The position numbers were made by a program, and so were the translations under genes. From positions 1 through 64,000 of the forward strand of contig JBFMAB010000080.1 in assembly GCA_040755835.1 (NCBI GenBank): a stretch of DNA of 64,000 nucleotides, written 5' to 3'. Source of the stretch: JADLDB01 sp040755835. Its GTDB lineage: Bacteria > Myxococcota > Myxococcia > Myxococcales > Myxococcaceae. How positions within the stretch are numbered: the stretch's first letter is position 1; every line of letters starts with the position of its first letter. Below are positions 18,571 through 27,040 of the stretch, piece after piece. The notes under the pieces are model-generated. The model saw only the letters and a program-made list of their open reading frames with translations. It was not told the origin of the DNA and searched no databases.

Positions 18571-19157
18571 CGGCCGCCCCAGGGCAGCGGGTAGCCCGCG
18601 CGCTCGAGCAGCGCCGCCGTCTCGGCCAGCGGGAGGCCGATGACGCTGGACGAGCTGCCGGTGAGATCGGTGATGAAGGCGCCGGCGTGGCCCTGCACCG
18701 CGTAGCCGCCCGCCTTGTCGTGGCCCTCGCGGGTGGACAGGTACCAGGCGATCTCCGCGTCGGTGAGCGGCTTGAAGCGCACGTCGGTGGTGACGACCAC
18801 CGCGTCGACGCCCCGGCTCCCGGCGACCGCCACGCCCGTCAACACCTGGTGCACGCGCCCCGACAGGCGCCGCAGCATGCGCGCGCCCTCGTCGTGGGAG
18901 GCGCCGGGCTTGCCGAGGATCTCCCCGTCCACCACCACCGAGGTGTCCGCGGCCAGCACGAAGGCGCCGGGGCTGCGCGCGGCGATCGCCCGGGCCTTCT
19001 CGATGGCGAGGCGCTGGACGTACCCGGGAGGCGCCTCCCCAACGCGCAGGGATTCGTCGACGTCGGCGGCCTGGATGTCGAAGGTGACGCCCAGCAGCGC
19101 GAGCAGCTCGCGCCTCCGGGGTGACGCCGACGCGAGGATCAGCCGGGGCGCGGCCAC
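18567..19157 (-). CDS. maf: Maf-family nucleotide pyrophosphatase
   Basis: 196 residues from GTG 19157. Maf proteins hydrolyse non-canonical nucleoside triphosphates. Motifs: LILASASPRRRELL at the start, DTSVVVDGEILGKP in the middle and YAVQGHAGAF, IGLP near the end. The GTG lies eight bases beyond the ppiD-like stop. Longer readings extend into the preceding gene and add a tail not usual in the family, so 19157 is preferred. The middle gene of a three-gene operon with the ppiD-like chaperone and the YggS-type protein. Confidence 0.93.
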   Translation of the reverse strand: MAAPRLILASASPRRRELLALLGVTFDIQAADVDESLRVGEAPPGYVQRLAIEKARAIAARSPGAFVLAADTSVVVDGEILGKPGASHDEGARMLRRLSGRVHQVLTGVAVAGSRGVDAVVVTTDVRFKPLTDAEIAWYLSTREGHDKAGGYAVQGHAGAFITDLTGSSSSVIGLPLAETAALLERAGYPLPWGGR

Positions 19158-19164
19158 GACCGGC

Positions 19165-20733
19165 TCACGACTCGTTGCCGATGACCTTCTCGATGGCCTT
19201 GTCATTCACGACCACCGTGCCGCTCTGCTTGAGCGATTTGAGGAAGGCCTCGCGGACCTCGAACTGCTTGCCCTTGAGCGCCTCGAGCCGAAGCTGGTCC
19301 TTCTGCTTCTCGAAGTCCTCGTCGCTGGGCACCTTGCGATCGTCGACGACCACCACCGCGAACGCGTCGCCGATGGTGACGAGCTGGTCGACCAGGCCCT
19401 TGCCGGTGCGGGCGAAGATCGCCTTCTGCACCTCGGGGGCGCTGCCGAGCTGGGGGATCGCGTCGGCCGTCGAGTTGAACTCGCCCGTCTGCTTCGCCTC
19501 GGGCTTCGTCTCCTGGTTGAAGGCGAAGGGGCTGTTCGGGTCCTTCGGCGCGGCCGGGAAGAGGTCGACGAGCGACTTGCCGGCCTTCACGTCGGCCAGC
19601 GCCTTCTCGGCGGCGGCCTTCGCCAGCGCGCTCGCCTTCTCCTTCACGTAGAGCTGCGCGGCGATCTCGGTGCGCACCTGCTCGAGGGGGCGCTGCTCCG
19701 GCGCCTTCTTCTCTTCCACCGTGCCGATGTAGAAGCCCAGCGGCGTCTCGACGGGCTGCGTCACCTCGCCGGGCTGCAGCGCGAACAGCAGGTCCGCGAA
19801 GGCACCGGGCAGCTGCAGGCGCTCGACGTAGCCGAGGTCGCCGCCCTTGTCCTTCGTCTCGGTGTCGTCGCTGGCGGCCTTCGCCACGTCGGCGAACGGC
19901 TTCTTGTCGTCGACGATCTCCTTCCGCACGTTCTCCGCGCGGGTCTTGATCTCGGCCTTCTGCGCGTCGGTCGCGTCCGCGGGGAAGCGGAGGAGGATCT
20001 GCCGGGCCTTCACCTTCTCGGGGACGAAGTAGGTGAACTTGTTCTGCTCGTAGTGGTCGGCGATCGCCTTCTCGTGTTCCTTCGCCCAGGCCTCCAGCTC
20101 CGGCGGCTTCGGCGCCTTCACCTGGTCGACGAACAGGGTGGGCGTGAAGCGCACGAAGGTGGCGCTCGCGGTGTTGCCGTCCTTCAGGTAGCGGGCCTTC
20201 ACCTCGTCGTCGCTCACCACCACGCTGGACTCGACGAGGCCGAGCAGCCGCTGGGCGGACAGCTGGCGGCGCAGCTTGTCCTCGAACTCGACCTCGTTCG
20301 ACCCTTCGTATTCGCGCACGAACAGCTTGTAGGTCTCGGGGTCGAACTTGCCGTCCTTCTGGAAGGCGGGCGCCTCGCGCAGGAGCTTCACGAGATCGGC
20401 GTTGTCGGCGGCGACGCCCTTCTTCTCGGCGGCCTGCGCGAGCAGCTCGTTGTTCACCAGCTGGTCGATCACCTGCTTGTGAATGCCGAATTGCTTGAGC
20501 ATCTCGCTGGGCACGCCCTGGCGGCGGAACTGCTCGGCCTGTTGCAGGTAACTCTTCGCGAACTCGCGCAGCGGGATCGGCTGACCGTTCACGGTCGCGG
20601 CCGTCTCAGGCTCGGGAAGCTTGCCGGCGTCGCAGCCCTGGCTGCCGGGGCCCCACTGCAACGCGAAGAGGATCGCCAGGGCGCCGATGAAGAGGTACGA
20701 ACCGAGGCGGCGGGTGTCAGCGGAATTGCTCAT
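19165..20733 (-). CDS. PpiD/SurA-like periplasmic peptidyl-prolyl isomerase
   Basis: 522 residues. One N-terminal transmembrane helix (about 12-27) anchors the protein, and an N-terminal SurA-like chaperone segment follows (VNGQPIPLREFAKSYLQQ, DQLVNNELLAQAA). The parvulin domain lies at about residues 235-345 (KVKARQILLRF, KGGDLGYVERLQLPGAFADLLF, VETPLGFYIGTVEEKK). It should help fold outer-membrane or secreted proteins at the inner membrane. First gene of the operon with maf; divergent from mreC with 93 bases between, where face-to-face promoters can be drawn. Confidence 0.92.
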   Translation of the reverse strand: MSNSADTRRLGSYLFIGALAILFALQWGPGSQGCDAGKLPEPETAATVNGQPIPLREFAKSYLQQAEQFRRQGVPSEMLKQFGIHKQVIDQLVNNELLAQAAEKKGVAADNADLVKLLREAPAFQKDGKFDPETYKLFVREYEGSNEVEFEDKLRRQLSAQRLLGLVESSVVVSDDEVKARYLKDGNTASATFVRFTPTLFVDQVKAPKPPELEAWAKEHEKAIADHYEQNKFTYFVPEKVKARQILLRFPADATDAQKAEIKTRAENVRKEIVDDKKPFADVAKAASDDTETKDKGGDLGYVERLQLPGAFADLLFALQPGEVTQPVETPLGFYIGTVEEKKAPEQRPLEQVRTEIAAQLYVKEKASALAKAAAEKALADVKAGKSLVDLFPAAPKDPNSPFAFNQETKPEAKQTGEFNSTADAIPQLGSAPEVQKAIFARTGKGLVDQLVTIGDAFAVVVVDDRKVPSDEDFEKQKDQLRLEALKGKQFEVREAFLKSLKQSGTVVVNDKAIEKVIGNES

Positions 20734-20762
20734 GGTTTCTCAGCGGTTGGAACGTCGAAGGC

Positions 20763-20791
20763 TTGACCTGTAGGATCGGTCCCCACAGGAT
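20763..20791 (+). promoter_or_regulatory. candidate promoter of the mreC operon
   Basis: TTGACC (20763-20768), a 17-base spacer and CAGGAT (20786-20791) lie 36 bases before mreC. The element almost coincides with the opposing ppiD promoter, so the two polymerases would compete. Confidence 0.35.
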
Positions 20792-20795
20792 GCAA
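20767..20795 (-). promoter_or_regulatory. candidate promoter of the ppiD-like gene
   Basis: On the minus strand TTGCAT (20790-20795) and TACAGG (20767-20772) are separated by 17 bases, a housekeeping-type spacing, 34 bases before the start codon. Confidence 0.4.
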
Positions 20796-20826
20796 GGGCT
20801 TTGACGCCCCGCTGCTGAAGGTCGAG

Positions 20827-21687
20827 ATGTTCCGCTTCTTCTCCCGGTACAAGGAGCCGCTGATCGTCGGGGCGCTCCTCGTGTACCCGCTCGTCAGCTA
20901 CCTGAGCTCGGGGCACCGCGGGCGCGAGCCGAACGTCGTCGATCGGGTGATCCTCGGCATCTCGTCACCATTGCAGGTGGGGCTCACCTGGGTGGTTGAC
21001 GGCGTCGGCGGCGCTGTGTCGGGCTACGTCGCGCTGCGGGGCGCGCACGACGAGGCGCGGGCGTGCCGCACGGAGCTCGCAGAGGCGCACGCGGCGCTCA
21101 ACGCGCTGAAGGAAGCCGAGGCGGAGAACGCGCGCCTCAAGGGCATGCTGGGCTACGTCGAGCAGACGACGGACCAGGAGATCGTCGCGCGCGTCATCGG
21201 GCTGAACCCGTCGGCGCACTTCCAGTCCATTCGCATCAACCGCGGGGAAGATCAGGGCGTGCGCCCGGGCATGCCGGTGCTGACGCCGGACGGCGTGGTG
21301 GGGCAGGTGGTGCGTGCGGTGGGCGGCTCGGCCGACGTGATGCTGCTGACCGATCCCTCGAGCCGCATCGGCGGCGTGCTGCAGCGCACGCGGGTGCGGG
21401 CGACGGTGACGGGGCTGGGCGACGGGCGGCGGCTGTCGCTGAACCTGGTGCGCCGCGAGGACGATACGAGGGACGGCGACGAGGTGGTGACCAGCGGCAC
21501 CGACGGCATCTTCCCGGCGGGCCTGCACGTGGGGACCGTGCACGACGTGCAGCGGCCCGCGGTCGGCATGTTCCTCACGGCGACGGTGAAGCCGTCGGTC
21601 GATCTCGCGCGCGTCGAAGAGGTGCTGGTGATCCCCGTGGCGCTCCCGCTGCCGTCCGCGGCGGTGGTGCGGGAGGGCGCCCGGTGA
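20827..21687 (+). CDS. mreC: rod shape-determining protein MreC
   Basis: 286 residues. An N-terminal membrane helix (about 12-28) is followed by a coiled coil (EARACRTELAEAHAALNALKEAEAENARL) and the MreC beta-barrel domain (GVRPGMPVLTPDGVVGQVV). MreC scaffolds the elongasome from the periplasmic side and activates PBP2. First gene of mreC-mreD-mrdA-rodA. mreB is not present next to it, unlike in many Gram-negative genomes. Confidence 0.97.
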   Translation: MFRFFSRYKEPLIVGALLVYPLVSYLSSGHRGREPNVVDRVILGISSPLQVGLTWVVDGVGGAVSGYVALRGAHDEARACRTELAEAHAALNALKEAEAENARLKGMLGYVEQTTDQEIVARVIGLNPSAHFQSIRINRGEDQGVRPGMPVLTPDGVVGQVVRAVGGSADVMLLTDPSSRIGGVLQRTRVRATVTGLGDGRRLSLNLVRREDDTRDGDEVVTSGTDGIFPAGLHVGTVHDVQRPAVGMFLTATVKPSVDLARVEEVLVIPVALPLPSAAVVREGAR

Positions 21688-22181
21688 AGTTCCTCGCCTT
21701 CTCGGGCCTCGCGCTGCTGTTGCTCTCGGTCGAGTCTGTGCTGGTGAAGTCGCTCGGCCTCGAGCTGACGCGCGTCGACGTGGGCCTGGCGATCGTCGTC
21801 TACGTGGCGCTGCGAGCCACCACGCTGGAGGGCGCGTTCTCGGCCTTCGCGGTGGGCTACCTGCTGGACGTCTTCACCGGCCGGCCGACGGGCCTCTACC
21901 CGTTCCTCGCGGTGCTGGTGTTCCTGCTGGTGCGGGGCGCGGGCCAGCTGGTCGACGGGCGCTCGCGCGGCGGTTACGCGCTGTTCGTGGCGGCGGCCAC
22001 GTTCGGCCACGCGCTGTTGGTGGGGTTCTTCACCTGGCTCACCTCGCGGCAGGAGGGCGGGGTGTCGTGGTCGGGCCTGCCGCTGCAGGTGCTGCTGGCG
22101 ACCGGCGCGGGCCTGGTGCTGTGGCCGCTGTTCAAGCGCATCGAGTCGGGTGAGCGCCCGGAGCCCGGAGTGCTGCGGTGA
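21684..22181 (+). CDS. mreD: rod shape-determining protein MreD
   Basis: 165 residues with five or six predicted membrane helices. The motif YLLDVFTGRPTGLYPF is typical of MreD. It is an integral membrane partner of MreC. GTG 21684 overlaps the mreC stop by four bases, and the gene overlaps mrdA in the same way, so translation is coupled through the operon. Confidence 0.93.
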   Translation: MKFLAFSGLALLLLSVESVLVKSLGLELTRVDVGLAIVVYVALRATTLEGAFSAFAVGYLLDVFTGRPTGLYPFLAVLVFLLVRGAGQLVDGRSRGGYALFVAAATFGHALLVGFFTWLTSRQEGGVSWSGLPLQVLLATGAGLVLWPLFKRIESGERPEPGVLR

Positions 22182-24427
22182 AGCTGGGCGGCGGCCGCGA
22201 GCCGAAGGAGCTGCGCCCGCGGATCATCGGCCTGGGGGTCGTCCTCCTGCTGGGGCTGCTGGTGCTGGCCGTCAACCTCTACCGGTTGATGGTGGTGCGC
22301 TACGACGAATTCCTCGCGCTCAGCATCGACAACCAGTTCAAGGACGTGCGGGTGCGCGCGCCGCGCGGTCTCATCCGCGATCGCCGCGGTGAGGTGCTGG
22401 TGGACGCGCGGCCCAGCCTCGACGTCTTCATCACGCCGGCCTTCTGCCAGAAGTGCGTGGCGGAGGTGCTGCCGCGGCTCCAGTCGATCCTCGCGTGGGA
22501 CGACGAGCAGCTGCGCAAGGTGACGCAGCTGGTGCGCGAGGCCCACGGCCCGCAGCGCTACCAGCCGCAGCTGGTGCAGATCGATCTCACCCGCGAGCAG
22601 TTCGACGTCCTGCTCGCGCACCAGTACCTGCTGCCGGGCGTCGATCTCGAGCCGGTGCCGCACCGCAACTACCGCGCCGGCGCCACGCTGGCCCACGTGC
22701 TGGGCTACATGAACGAGGTGACGCAGGAGGAGCTGACGCGCCTCAACGGCGACTCGCAGGCCGAGCGCCCGCCGTACGCGATGGGCGACTACATCGGCCG
22801 CCGCGGCGTCGAGCGCAGCTTCGAGAACGTGCTGCGCGGCCAGGACGGCTGGGTGAAGCAGGTCGTCAACGCGCGCGGCGAGGTGATGCGCGACGCCGCC
22901 GGCAACGTGCTGCAGGGCGACGAGCAGCTGCCGAAGGCGGGGAAGAACATCATCCTGTCCATCGACGCGCGGCTGCAGGCCGAGGCCGAGCGCGCCTTCC
23001 CCGGAACGGCGGGCGCGGTGGTGGCGCTGGAGTCGAAGACGGGCTTCGTGCTGGCCATGGTGAGCCGGCCGTCGTTCGACCCGAACGAGATGACCGGCCG
23101 GGTGTCGCCGCAGCGGCTCGCGCAGCTGAACAAGGATCCGCTGCAGCCGATGATCTTCCGCGCGGGCGCGGAGCACTACCACCCGGGCTCGACGTTCAAG
23201 GTGGTGACCCTCCTGGCCGCGCTGCAGTCGGGCGCCTTCACGCCGCAGACGGTCACGACCTGTGGCGGCGGCTACAGCCTGGGCAGCCGGCGCTGGCGCT
23301 GTCACAAGGAGAGCGGCCACGGGCCCGTCGACGCGAGGCGCGCGCTGCAGGTCAGCTGCGACACGTACTTCTACCGGGTGGCCGACGTGCTGGGGATCGA
23401 TCCCATCGCGCAGGTGGGCCGGGCCTTCGGGCTGGGCAGCATCACCAACCTCGGCGTGGTGGGCGAGGTGCCGGGGGTGATGCCGGACTCGGCGTACCAC
23501 GACAAGGTGACGCCGGGCGGCTACCAGAAGGGCATGGCGCTCAACACCGCCATCGGCCAGGGCGACGTGAACGTCACGCCGCTGCAGCTCGCGGTGCTGT
23601 ATTCGGCGATCGGCAACGGCGGCGCGGTATACCAGCCGCAGGTGGTGAGCCGCATCGAGTCGCCGGAAGGGCAGGTGCTCGAGACGTTCGGCCCGAAGCT
23701 GGTGCGGCAGGTGCCGATGACACCCGAGCAGCACGAGGTGCTGGTGCAGGGGCTGGTGTCCGTCGTCAACGAGGCCGGCGGCACGGCCACGCGCAGCCGC
23801 CTCACCGAGGTGACGATGGCCGGGAAGACGGGCACGGCGCAGGTGGCGCGGCTCGGCGCGGTACGCCTCAAGACGCAGCAGATGGACTACTGGGAGCGCG
23901 ACCACGCGTGGTTCGCCGCCTTCGCGCCCGCGGAGGATCCGGAGATCACCGTGGTGGTGTTGAACGAGCACGGCGGCCACGGTGGCAGCGACGCCGCGCC
24001 CACCGCCGCCGCGGTGATGCGGAAGTACTTCGAGCTGAAGAAGACGGACGGGCAGGCCTTCGGGCCGGGCTACCAGCCGCCCGCGCCGCTCGCGCCCGCG
24101 CCGCCGCCGGCCGTGGCGCCGCCGATCCCCGTGCGCGCGACCGGGGCGACAAGGCTCGCGACCGGTGGGCCCGCGCCGGAGACGATCGCCGTGAAGCCGG
24201 GCGTGGCCGCGCCCGACGTGGCGCCCGCGCTCGGAGCGGCGGCCGTGCCCGCGCCGCAGCCCGCCGGGGCGCCGTCCCCGAAACCACAGCTCGTGTCGGC
24301 GCCTCCGTCCGCTGGAGCCTCGCCCGCGGGAGCAGAGCCCGCGCCTGCGCCGCCGCCCGAACCGCCGCGGGAGACGAGCGCGTCCCCCGCGCCCGCGGCA
24401 CAACCGACCGAGGCCGGAGGCCCCTGA
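22178..24427 (+). CDS. mrdA: penicillin-binding protein 2 (elongasome transpeptidase)
   Basis: 749 residues, about 120 longer than usual. One N-terminal membrane helix, a PBP dimerisation domain, then the transpeptidase domain with STFK (Ser338), SCD in place of SxN within SCDTYFYR, and KTGT (Lys550). It cross-links peptidoglycan during lateral wall growth together with RodA. The extra length is a Pro/Ala-rich tail from about residue 630 to the end with no domain recognised; it should lie in the periplasm. GTG start overlapping mreD by four bases; TGATG junction with rodA. Confidence 0.95.
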   Translation: MKLGGGREPKELRPRIIGLGVVLLLGLLVLAVNLYRLMVVRYDEFLALSIDNQFKDVRVRAPRGLIRDRRGEVLVDARPSLDVFITPAFCQKCVAEVLPRLQSILAWDDEQLRKVTQLVREAHGPQRYQPQLVQIDLTREQFDVLLAHQYLLPGVDLEPVPHRNYRAGATLAHVLGYMNEVTQEELTRLNGDSQAERPPYAMGDYIGRRGVERSFENVLRGQDGWVKQVVNARGEVMRDAAGNVLQGDEQLPKAGKNIILSIDARLQAEAERAFPGTAGAVVALESKTGFVLAMVSRPSFDPNEMTGRVSPQRLAQLNKDPLQPMIFRAGAEHYHPGSTFKVVTLLAALQSGAFTPQTVTTCGGGYSLGSRRWRCHKESGHGPVDARRALQVSCDTYFYRVADVLGIDPIAQVGRAFGLGSITNLGVVGEVPGVMPDSAYHDKVTPGGYQKGMALNTAIGQGDVNVTPLQLAVLYSAIGNGGAVYQPQVVSRIESPEGQVLETFGPKLVRQVPMTPEQHEVLVQGLVSVVNEAGGTATRSRLTEVTMAGKTGTAQVARLGAVRLKTQQMDYWERDHAWFAAFAPAEDPEITVVVLNEHGGHGGSDAAPTAAAVMRKYFELKKTDGQAFGPGYQPPAPLAPAPPPAVAPPIPVRATGATRLATGGPAPETIAVKPGVAAPDVAPALGAAAVPAPQPAGAPSPKPQLVSAPPSAGASPAGAEPAPAPPPEPPRETSASPAPAAQPTEAGGP

Positions 24428-25578
24428 TGGAACTCTCCGTCGGCGATCGCCGGCCGCTCCAACGCGTGCCCTGGGTGCTGCTCATCGGCGTGGTGCTGAC
24501 CGCGCTGGTCGGCATCTACAACCTCGCGTCCGCGTCGCGCCCGCCCGCGTCGCCGGTGTGGATGAGCCAGCTGGCGTACCTCGGCGTGGGCCTCGTGGCG
24601 GTGGTGGCGGTCAGCCTCGTCGACTACCGCTTCATCCAGCAGGCGACGGTGCCCATCTACCTGCTGAATCTCGCGGCCCTCGTCGCGCTCAAGTTCTTCG
24701 GCCACAAGGCCAAGGGCGCCGAGAGCTGGTTCGTCTTGGGGCCGCTGCGCATCCAGCCCGCCGAGTTCATGAAGATCGGCATGGTGCTGATGCTGGCGAA
24801 GTACTTCCACGACGACGAGCGCCCGTCCTACGGCTTCCTCCGGCTCATCCCGCCGGCCGTCATCGCGCTCGTGCCCATCGGCCTCGTTCTGGTGCAGCCG
24901 GACCTCGGCACCGCGCTGATGATGGTCTTCACGGCCGCGACGATCATCCTCTTCGCGAAGCCGCGCTGGCCGGTGTTGGCGCTGCTGGTGGTGGTGGCGA
25001 TCGCCGGGGTGGGCGTGCTGTGGAACGACTATGTCCGGCCGCAGCCCGAGCCGCGCTTCACCCTCATCCGGCACAAGCTGAAGAAGCACCAGGACAACCG
25101 CATCACCAGCTGGCTGGACCCGACGAGTGATCTCAAGGGCTCGAACTACCACGCGATGCAGTCGAAGATCGCCGTGGGCAGCGGCGGCACCTGGGGCAAG
25201 GGCTGGAAGGAAGGCACCCAGACGGGCCTGCGCTACCTGCCGGAGCAGCACACGGACTTCATCTTCTCGGTGTTCGCGGAGGAGCAGGGCTTCGTGCGGT
25301 GCCTGTTGCTCCTCGCGCTGTACGGGGTGGTGTTGCTCGGAGCGCTGGGGGTCGCCGCGTCGGCGCGGGAGCGCTACGGCGCCTTCCTCGCCGTGGGCGT
25401 CACCGCGATGATCTTCTGGCAGGTGTTCGAAAACATCGGGATGGTGACGGGACTGCTGCCCATCACCGGCATCACGCTGCCCTTGATGAGCTACGGCGGC
25501 AGTTCGATGGTGTCGGTGATGCTGGGCATCGGCCTGCTCGTCACCGTCAACCGCCACCGGCAGATGTTCACCGGCTGA
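24427..25578 (+). CDS. rodA: SEDS peptidoglycan glycosyltransferase RodA
   Basis: 383 residues, multipass. SEDS-family motifs are present: QPAEFMKIGMVLMLAKY, the catalytic-Asp region QPDLGTALMM, WGKGWKEGTQTGLRYLPEQHTDFIFS, and the C-terminal GITLPLMSYGGSS. RodA polymerises glycan strands using lipid II and works with PBP2, encoded just upstream. The ATG overlaps the mrdA TGA by one base. Confidence 0.97.
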   Translation: MELSVGDRRPLQRVPWVLLIGVVLTALVGIYNLASASRPPASPVWMSQLAYLGVGLVAVVAVSLVDYRFIQQATVPIYLLNLAALVALKFFGHKAKGAESWFVLGPLRIQPAEFMKIGMVLMLAKYFHDDERPSYGFLRLIPPAVIALVPIGLVLVQPDLGTALMMVFTAATIILFAKPRWPVLALLVVVAIAGVGVLWNDYVRPQPEPRFTLIRHKLKKHQDNRITSWLDPTSDLKGSNYHAMQSKIAVGSGGTWGKGWKEGTQTGLRYLPEQHTDFIFSVFAEEQGFVRCLLLLALYGVVLLGALGVAASARERYGAFLAVGVTAMIFWQVFENIGMVTGLLPITGITLPLMSYGGSSMVSVMLGIGLLVTVNRHRQMFTG

Positions 25579-25632
25579 CGGCCTTCACGGCCCTTCCCCG
25601 CCGCGCGAGAAGTGCTATGGCCCGTGGCCGCA

Positions 25633-26337
25633 ATGAACCCGGCGCTGGTGATCATCCCCACGTACAACGAGCGCGACAACGTCGGCCCCATCACGAGCGC
25701 GGTGCTGGCTGCCGAGCCGCGGGTCGACATCCTCGTCGTCGACGACAACAGCCCCGACGGCACGGGGCAACTGGCCGACGAGCTCGCCGCGAAGGAGCCA
25801 CGGATCAAGGTGCTCCACCGCGAGAAGAAGCAGGGCCTCGGCCGCGCGTACCTGCACGCGTTTCGCTGGGCGCTCGACCACGGCTACCAGTACGTCATCG
25901 AGATGGACGCGGACTTCAGCCACGACCCGAAGTACCTGCCGGGGCTGATCGACACGGCCATGGGCGGCGCCGACCTGGTGCTGGGCAGCCGCTACGTCGA
26001 GGGCGGCGGCACGGTGAACTGGGGCGTCGGGCGGAAGATCCTCTCGCGCGGCGGCTCGCTGTACGCCCGCAGCATCCTCGGGGTGAAGATCCGGGATCTC
26101 ACCGGCGGCTTCAAGTGCTTCAACCGGCGGGTGCTCGAGTCCATCGACCTCGACCAGGTCGTCTCCAGCGGCTACGCCTTTCAGATCGAGCTGACGTACC
26201 GCGCGCTGAAGAAGGGCTTCACGGTGAAGGAGATCCCAATCGTCTTCGAGGACCGCCGCGTCGGGCAATCGAAGATGAGCCGGAAGATCTTCGTCGAGGC
26301 CATGACCATGGTCTGGAAGCTGAAGCTGACGGTGTAA
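25633..26337 (+). CDS. polyprenol monophosphomannose synthase-like glycosyltransferase
   Basis: 234 residues. A family 2 glycosyltransferase: VIIPTYNERDNV at the N-terminus, VVDDNSPDGT, the EMDADFSHDP metal-binding DxD region, GSRYVEGGG, and GGFKCFNRRVLE. It matches the soluble dolichol-phosphate mannosyltransferase type without the C-terminal membrane domain. It would make polyprenyl-phosphate-mannose for glycan or lipoprotein glycosylation; the sugar is inferred. ATG 25633 begins the conserved strand; a GTG at 25612 is an alternative. It lies 54 bases after rodA. Confidence 0.9.
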   Translation: MNPALVIIPTYNERDNVGPITSAVLAAEPRVDILVVDDNSPDGTGQLADELAAKEPRIKVLHREKKQGLGRAYLHAFRWALDHGYQYVIEMDADFSHDPKYLPGLIDTAMGGADLVLGSRYVEGGGTVNWGVGRKILSRGGSLYARSILGVKIRDLTGGFKCFNRRVLESIDLDQVVSSGYAFQIELTYRALKKGFTVKEIPIVFEDRRVGQSKMSRKIFVEAMTMVWKLKLTV

Positions 26338-26341
26338 CGCC

Positions 26342-26965
26342 ATGCTGGGCACCTTCGTCCTCGCGCTGCCGGCGGTGCTGTTCATCGTCGACCCGGTGGG
26401 CGTGGTGCCGCTCTTCGTCGCGATGACGGCGAACGACTCGGCCGAGAAGTGCCGGGCCATGGCGCGCCGGGCGACGCTGACCGCCACCGGCGTGCTGTTC
26501 TTCTTCGCGCTCTTCGGGACGCTGGTCTTCCAGGTGTTCGGCGTGACGCTGGCGGCGTTCCGCGTGGCGGGCGGGCTGTTGCTCATGCTGACCGCCCTCG
26601 ACATGCTGCGCGCGCAGCCGCCCGGCACCAAGACGACGCCGGCCGAGACGACCGAGGGCGCCGCGCAGGACGACATCGCCGTCGTGCCCCTCGCGATGCC
26701 GCTGCTGGCCGGACCGGGCGCGATCGCTACGGTGATGGTGCTCATGGCGCAGCACGGCGCGGGGTGGATGAACGCGGCGGCGGTGCTGGCGGCGATCGCG
26801 CTCACCATGCTCGTCACCTACCTCGTGCTGCGCAGCGCCCACCGGGTGAAGGCGGTGCTGAAGGGCACCGGCATCGCGATCCTCGAGCGCGTGTTCGGGC
26901 TCATCCTCGCGGCGATCGCGGTGCAGTTCGTCTTCGACGGCGGTCGCGAGCTGCTGCAGGGCTGA
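26342..26965 (+). CDS. MarC-family integral membrane protein
   Basis: 207 residues with six predicted membrane helices. Family features are the early FIVDPVGVVPLFVAM, the RVAGGLLLMLTALDML segment, and PLAMPLLAGPGAIATVMVLM. MarC proteins were once linked to multiple antibiotic resistance but that role was not upheld; their substrate is unknown. It begins four bases after the glycosyltransferase stop, so it is probably co-transcribed. Confidence 0.92.
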   Translation: MLGTFVLALPAVLFIVDPVGVVPLFVAMTANDSAEKCRAMARRATLTATGVLFFFALFGTLVFQVFGVTLAAFRVAGGLLLMLTALDMLRAQPPGTKTTPAETTEGAAQDDIAVVPLAMPLLAGPGAIATVMVLMAQHGAGWMNAAAVLAAIALTMLVTYLVLRSAHRVKAVLKGTGIAILERVFGLILAAIAVQFVFDGGRELLQG

Positions 26966-27025
26966 GCCATGATGCCCGCGCGCGCGGGGTGGCGGCTGCG
27001 TCGCGGGGGTTGACGGAAGTCGTGC

Positions 27026-27031
27026 TATTCC
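27026..27031 (+). promoter_or_regulatory. -10-like TATTCC before the PEGA kinase
   Basis: TATTCC follows TGC and lies 12-15 bases before the GTG/ATG starts of the kinase. A TTGACG at 27010-27015 is too close to act as its -35. Confidence 0.3.
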
Positions 27032-27040
27032 TCGGCGGTG

